Source: an uncultured Bacteroidales bacterium | GTDB lineage: Bacteria > Bacteroidota > Bacteroidia > Bacteroidales > UBA932 | Assembly: GCA_934667175.1 (NCBI GenBank) | Contig: CAKULN010000058.1 | Span: forward strand, 1 to 17,177 | Direction of reading: 5' to 3' | DNA: 17,177 bases | Shown: piece by piece, positions 15,039-17,177 of the stretch | Numbering within the stretch: the stretch's first letter is position 1 | Layout of the letters: the number at the start of each line of letters is the position of its first letter | Notes under the pieces: model-generated | The model's database searches: none | What the model saw: the letters and a program-made list of their open reading frames with translations, nothing else | Told to the model about the DNA's origin: nothing | Made by a program: the position numbers and the translations under genes

Positions 15039-16628
15039 TCAGATCGTGATGTCCTCCACCATATTCACAAGCTTTGGGTCATAAGGCCTCTCGATGCGGA
15101 TGTAGTTGCCGGTGTAGCCGCCCATCAGCCCGTCCTTGACGTCCGATTCCCAAAGCACCTGCGAGCGCCTGCCATGGTTCTTCGCCACAAATTCAGAATG
15201 AAGCTCGCTGCAAAGTTCCTCCAGCCTCGCCACCCGCTCCGTCTTCAAGGAATCCTTGACCTGATCCTTCCAACCAGCCGCAAGAGTGCCGGGGCGGCGG
15301 GAATACGGGAACACATGGATGAACGCCGGCCTGACGCGGTCTCTGAGGAATGAATATGTCTCCTCAAAGAGTTCGTCTGTCTCTCCGGGAAGCCCTGCGA
15401 TGACATCTATGCCGAAGAACACGAACGGTTTCGTGGAGTCCTCAGGTCGTGGATCCATCACGGAGCGAATGTAGTCTATCCTGTCAGCGAAGAACTCCGT
15501 CGTGTAGCGGCGGCCTACCCTTTTAAGGATCGTGTCCGACCCTGATTGTAAAGGAATATGGAAGTGCGGCTGGAACTTTGTGCCGGAGGCTATCCAATTC
15601 ACGATGTCTTCGGTGATGAGGTTCGGCTCGATCGAGGAAATCCGGTAACGTTCTATTCCTTGCACCTCGTTCAGATGCTTGAGCAGGTCGAGGAAGCTTT
15701 CACCGGTCGTCCTGCCGAAATCTCCGGTGTTGACTCCCGTGATGACGATCTCCTTGATTCCGGATTCCGCTATCTTCCGGGCCTGTTCCACCACTTCCGA
15801 AATCGGTATATTCCTTGAATTTCCTCTCGCGTAAGGCACTGTGCAGTAGGCGCAGAAGTTATTGCATCCGTCCTGCACCTTGAGAAACGACCTCGTCCTT
15901 TCCTCCGACGAGAACGCCGCCATCGTCTCTTTCGAGATTTCCTTGTACTCCGCCGCACTCATCGTTTGCCGAGCTTTCGGTCCCTGAGCTTGTCGAAGGC
16001 CCGAAATGTTTTCAATCGGTCCCTGAGCTTGTCGAAGGGCCGTGATTGCATCTGAAACAGTCGCTTCGACAGGCTCAGCGACCGAATGAGAAGGCTCCGC
16101 GACAGAACGTGATGGCTCAGCAGTTGAATATGATGGTTCATTGGTCGAGGTCTGTGAGCCACCAGTGATGGCATTGCCAGCCCTGTGGCCGCCCATGGCC
16201 ACATGAATGGGTGGACCGCCGCAGGCGGGACGGGACGGAGCGCGAAGCGCGGAGGGGCTGGCCGTGCCATCACTGGCGGCAGCGACCTCACGAAGGAGTC
16301 TCATGGTCTCAGGAACCACCTGGGACTTTTCTTTGGCTCCGAACACAAGGGCGACTCCCTCAATGTTTTGAAGATCGTCTCTGCGAAGCTCAGCGTAACA
16401 GCCTGTCACGATGATCCTTGCCTCTGGCGAAGTGCGGTGCATCTTCCGGATCACATTCCGGCACTTCTTCTCTGCCCTCTCGGTGACCGAACAAGTGTTG
16501 ATGAGATAGACATCGGCCTTGTCCTCCCACGGCACGACCGTGAGTCCGTTGGCCACGAACCCTCTCTCGTAAGTCGAAGTCTCAGCGTAGTTTAGCTTGC
16601 AGCCGAGTGTCAGAAACGCTATCGTCAT
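15039..16628 (-). CDS. mtaB: tRNA t6A37 methylthiotransferase MtaB with a large repeat-derived insertion
   Basis: Radical-SAM methylthiotransferase converting t6A37 to ms2t6A37 in ANN-decoding tRNAs. From ATG 16628 it has 529 residues; the family has about 430-440. The N-terminal MTTase domain carries the cluster Cys C10 (TLGCKLN), C46 (INTCSVT) and C77 (VTGCYAE). The radical SAM motif CNNFCAYC has C255, C259, C262. A TRAM-like tail follows SQVLWESDVKDG. Residues about 118-222 are extra: first a GC-rich part from a 115-bp structured repeat, then SVAEPSHSVAEPVEAT and LRQAQGP copies from the hairpin family. The insert lies in the linker between the MTTase and radical SAM domains, and all catalytic motifs are intact. 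I chose ATG 16628 (MTIAFLTLGC) over the ATG at 16652 because it fits the family and follows the folB stop by one base (TAG-T-ATG), implying translational coupling. Confidence 0.93.
   Translation of the reverse strand: MTIAFLTLGCKLNYAETSTYERGFVANGLTVVPWEDKADVYLINTCSVTERAEKKCRNVIRKMHRTSPEARIIVTGCYAELRRDDLQNIEGVALVFGAKEKSQVVPETMRLLREVAAASDGTASPSALRAPSRPACGGPPIHVAMGGHRAGNAITGGSQTSTNEPSYSTAEPSRSVAEPSHSVAEPVEATVSDAITALRQAQGPIENISGLRQAQGPKARQTMSAAEYKEISKETMAAFSSEERTRSFLKVQDGCNNFCAYCTVPYARGNSRNIPISEVVEQARKIAESGIKEIVITGVNTGDFGRTTGESFLDLLKHLNEVQGIERYRISSIEPNLITEDIVNWIASGTKFQPHFHIPLQSGSDTILKRVGRRYTTEFFADRIDYIRSVMDPRPEDSTKPFVFFGIDVIAGLPGETDELFEETYSFLRDRVRPAFIHVFPYSRRPGTLAAGWKDQVKDSLKTERVARLEELCSELHSEFVAKNHGRRSQVLWESDVKDGLMGGYTGNYIRIERPYDPKLVNMVEDITI
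15979..16083 (-). repeat. Hairpin-family repeats inside mtaB
   Basis: Plus-strand GGTCCCTGAGCTTGTCGAAG occurs at 15979 and 16018, and the opposite orientation GTCGCT-loop-AGCGAC at 16060-16082. Loops are 11 nt each (GAGCTTGTCGA or TCGACAGGCTC). Diverged half-copies continue to about 16150. Translated on the minus strand they give LRQAQGP and SVAEPVEAT. Confidence 0.88.
16162..16276. repeat. 115-bp cloverleaf-like inverted repeat inside mtaB
   Basis: Outer arms CCAGTGATGGC (16162-16172) and GCCATCACTGG (16266-16276) pair over 11 bp; after a 3-nt internal loop GCCAGCCC (16176-16183) pairs with GGGCTGGC (16255-16262). The interior holds three small hairpins: GTGGCC/GGCCAC (16185-16202), CCGCC/GGCGG (16216-16228) and GCGC/GCGC (16240-16250). 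It is more GC-rich than its surroundings and unrelated to the TCGRCARGCTC family. It resembles a small non-autonomous element or an RNA-derived insertion. Confidence 0.75.
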
Positions 16629-16629
16629 A

Positions 16630-17010
16630 CTAAAATTTCCAGATTGGTTCACCGTACATCACCGTGACGCGGGACCAAGCGCATGTCCCGTTCACAGGCG
16701 GATTCTTCTTTGAAACTCTGACTTTCAGAAAAAGAATATCATCGAATTCCTTGCGGATTGCATCCAAAATTCTTCCGGCCACATTCTCCAACAGGTTGGA
16801 AGGGATGGCCATCTGTTCAGCCACGATATCATAGATCCTGCCATAGTCGATGGTCTTGCCAAGATCATCTGTTTTAACCGCCTTTTTCAGTTCGGTCTCG
16901 GCATGGAAATCCACAAGGAAAGTGTTGCCTTCCCTGCGTTCTTTCTCCAGGCAGCCGTGGTAGGCGTGGAACTCCATGCCTTCAAGTTCTATTATTCCGT
17001 CGTAGTTCAT
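16630..17010 (-). CDS. folB: Dihydroneopterin aldolase FolB
   Basis: A 126-residue FolB, usual length. It cleaves 7,8-dihydroneopterin to 6-hydroxymethyl-7,8-dihydropterin and glycolaldehyde in folate synthesis. Motifs: MEFHAYHGCLEKERREGN with E22, TIDYGRIYDIV with Y56, LLENVAGRIL with E75 (pterin binding) and SKKNPPVNG with the catalytic Lys (K101). It works as a cytoplasmic oligomer. First gene of the minus-strand unit, its TAG one base before the mtaB ATG. The ATG at 17010 is the last part of a GAATATG motif. The upstream 39-bp hairpin array begins 23 bp away. Unit promoter not clear; TACAATTG (17031-17024, minus) is one mismatch from the -7 consensus. Confidence 0.96.
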   Translation of the reverse strand: MNYDGIIELEGMEFHAYHGCLEKERREGNTFLVDFHAETELKKAVKTDDLGKTIDYGRIYDIVAEQMAIPSNLLENVAGRILDAIRKEFDDILFLKVRVSKKNPPVNGTCAWSRVTVMYGEPIWKF

Positions 17011-17032
17011 ATTCGTTTAATTTCAATTGTAA

Positions 17033-17177
17033 GGTCACTTCGGCAGGCTCAGAGACCGACTGTTATTTATTGGTCACTTCGGCAGGCTCAGTGACCGACT
17101 GTTATTTATTGGTCACTTCGGCAGGCTCAGTGACCGACCGTTATTTATTGGTCACTTCGGCAGGCTCAGTGACCGAC
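17033..17177 (+). repeat. Tandem array of 39-bp hairpin repeats, continuing past the window edge
   Basis: Four units start at 17033, 17072, 17111 and 17150, exactly 39 bp apart. Each is a 28-nt conserved part (arm GGTCACT, 11-nt loop TCGGCAGGCTC, arm AGTGACC, then GAC) plus an 11-nt spacer TGTTATTTATT or CGTTATTTATT. Unit 1 has AGAGACC in place of AGTGACC. It lies just upstream of folB and is the cleanest cluster of the repeat family that is inserted in the phosphatase, recQ and mtaB genes. Confidence 0.92.

Larger units (their letters stand above)
115..17014. other. Dispersed GAATATG motif (about 30 copies, both strands)
   Basis: GAATATG starts at 115, 418, 481, 3524, 5576, 6343, 6964, 7032, 7060, 7370, 7888, 8202, 10240, 11618, 11834, 15352, 15554 and 16126. 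CATATTC starts at 1166, 4806, 5747, 8366, 11457, 11587, 12620, 12916, 13585, 14817, 15060 and 17008. About two would be expected by chance. Eleven copies extend to GAATATGTC. Positions read by eye. Confidence 0.7.

Noticed and set aside
14104..15084. 326-codon plus-strand open frame
   Set aside because: It is antisense to the well-supported PhnP-like hydrolase gene and shows no family motifs; long shadow frames are expected with this codon bias.
16629..16652. Upstream ATG (16652) as the mtaB start
   Set aside because: It would overlap folB and add MNQSGNFS, while ATG 16628 gives the family-typical MTIAFLTLGCKLN and the TAG-T-ATG junction with folB.
17033..17177. Possible CRISPR array (regular 39-bp period)
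   Set aside because: The 11-bp intervals are identical apart from one base, so there are no variable spacers, and no cas genes are near. It is a tandem hairpin repeat.

Overview
This window looks like a chromosomal segment from a member of the Bacteroidales. GC content is about half. Several intergenic regions carry the Bacteroidetes-type -7 element TAnnTTTG, one of them with a well-spaced TTTG at -33. Gene content also fits: ATP-type PEP carboxykinase, MtaB, FolB, a PhnP-like hydrolase and a DUF4143 ATPase. I cannot name the genus. No rRNA or tRNA genes, CRISPR arrays or phage modules were found.

Layout, left to right. (1) 1-900: 3' part of an unrecognised gene. (2) 901-2235: a REP-associated HUH/Y1 transposase gene bracketed by three pairs of 33-nt hairpins of fixed geometry. 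(3) 2249-2781: decayed DNA, including a remnant of the phosphatase gene found intact at 6610. (4) 2782-3981 (minus): AAA/DUF4143 ATPase with a promoter-proximal direct repeat, then a 635-bp gene-free stretch. (5) 4617-6120 (minus): greA and an alpha/beta hydrolase whose membrane-anchor N-terminus is cut off by an in-frame TAA. (6) 6610-8319 (plus): low-molecular-weight phosphatase, HD-domain hydrolase and FluC fluoride channel, probably one transcript, ending at a strong hairpin shared with convergent pckA. (7) pckA (minus) and recQ (plus), divergent around a 16-bp palindrome. (8) An unrecognised two-TM protein, then a repeat-rich 412-bp gap. (9) 14011-17010 (minus): folB-mtaB (one-base gap) and a PhnP-like MBL-fold hydrolase. 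(10) A 4 x 39-bp hairpin array running off the right edge.

The housekeeping genes are ordinary. The repeat biology is not. Three repeat systems overlie them. First, the transposase has its own dimeric REP hairpins. Second, a separate hairpin family (loop TCGRCARGCTC or its complement, arms varying in a complementary way) is present as an array at the right edge and is also inserted in frame inside three conserved enzymes (phosphatase, RecQ, MtaB), in each case between domains or secondary-structure blocks. Third, the 7-mer GAATATG occurs about 30 times on the two strands against about 2 expected, in several codon frames and between genes, often extended to GAATATGTC. It is absent from pckA and from the transposase/decayed block. 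This density resembles a DNA-uptake or other genome-wide recognition sequence and is the most novel signal here. All counts were made by eye and should be recomputed.
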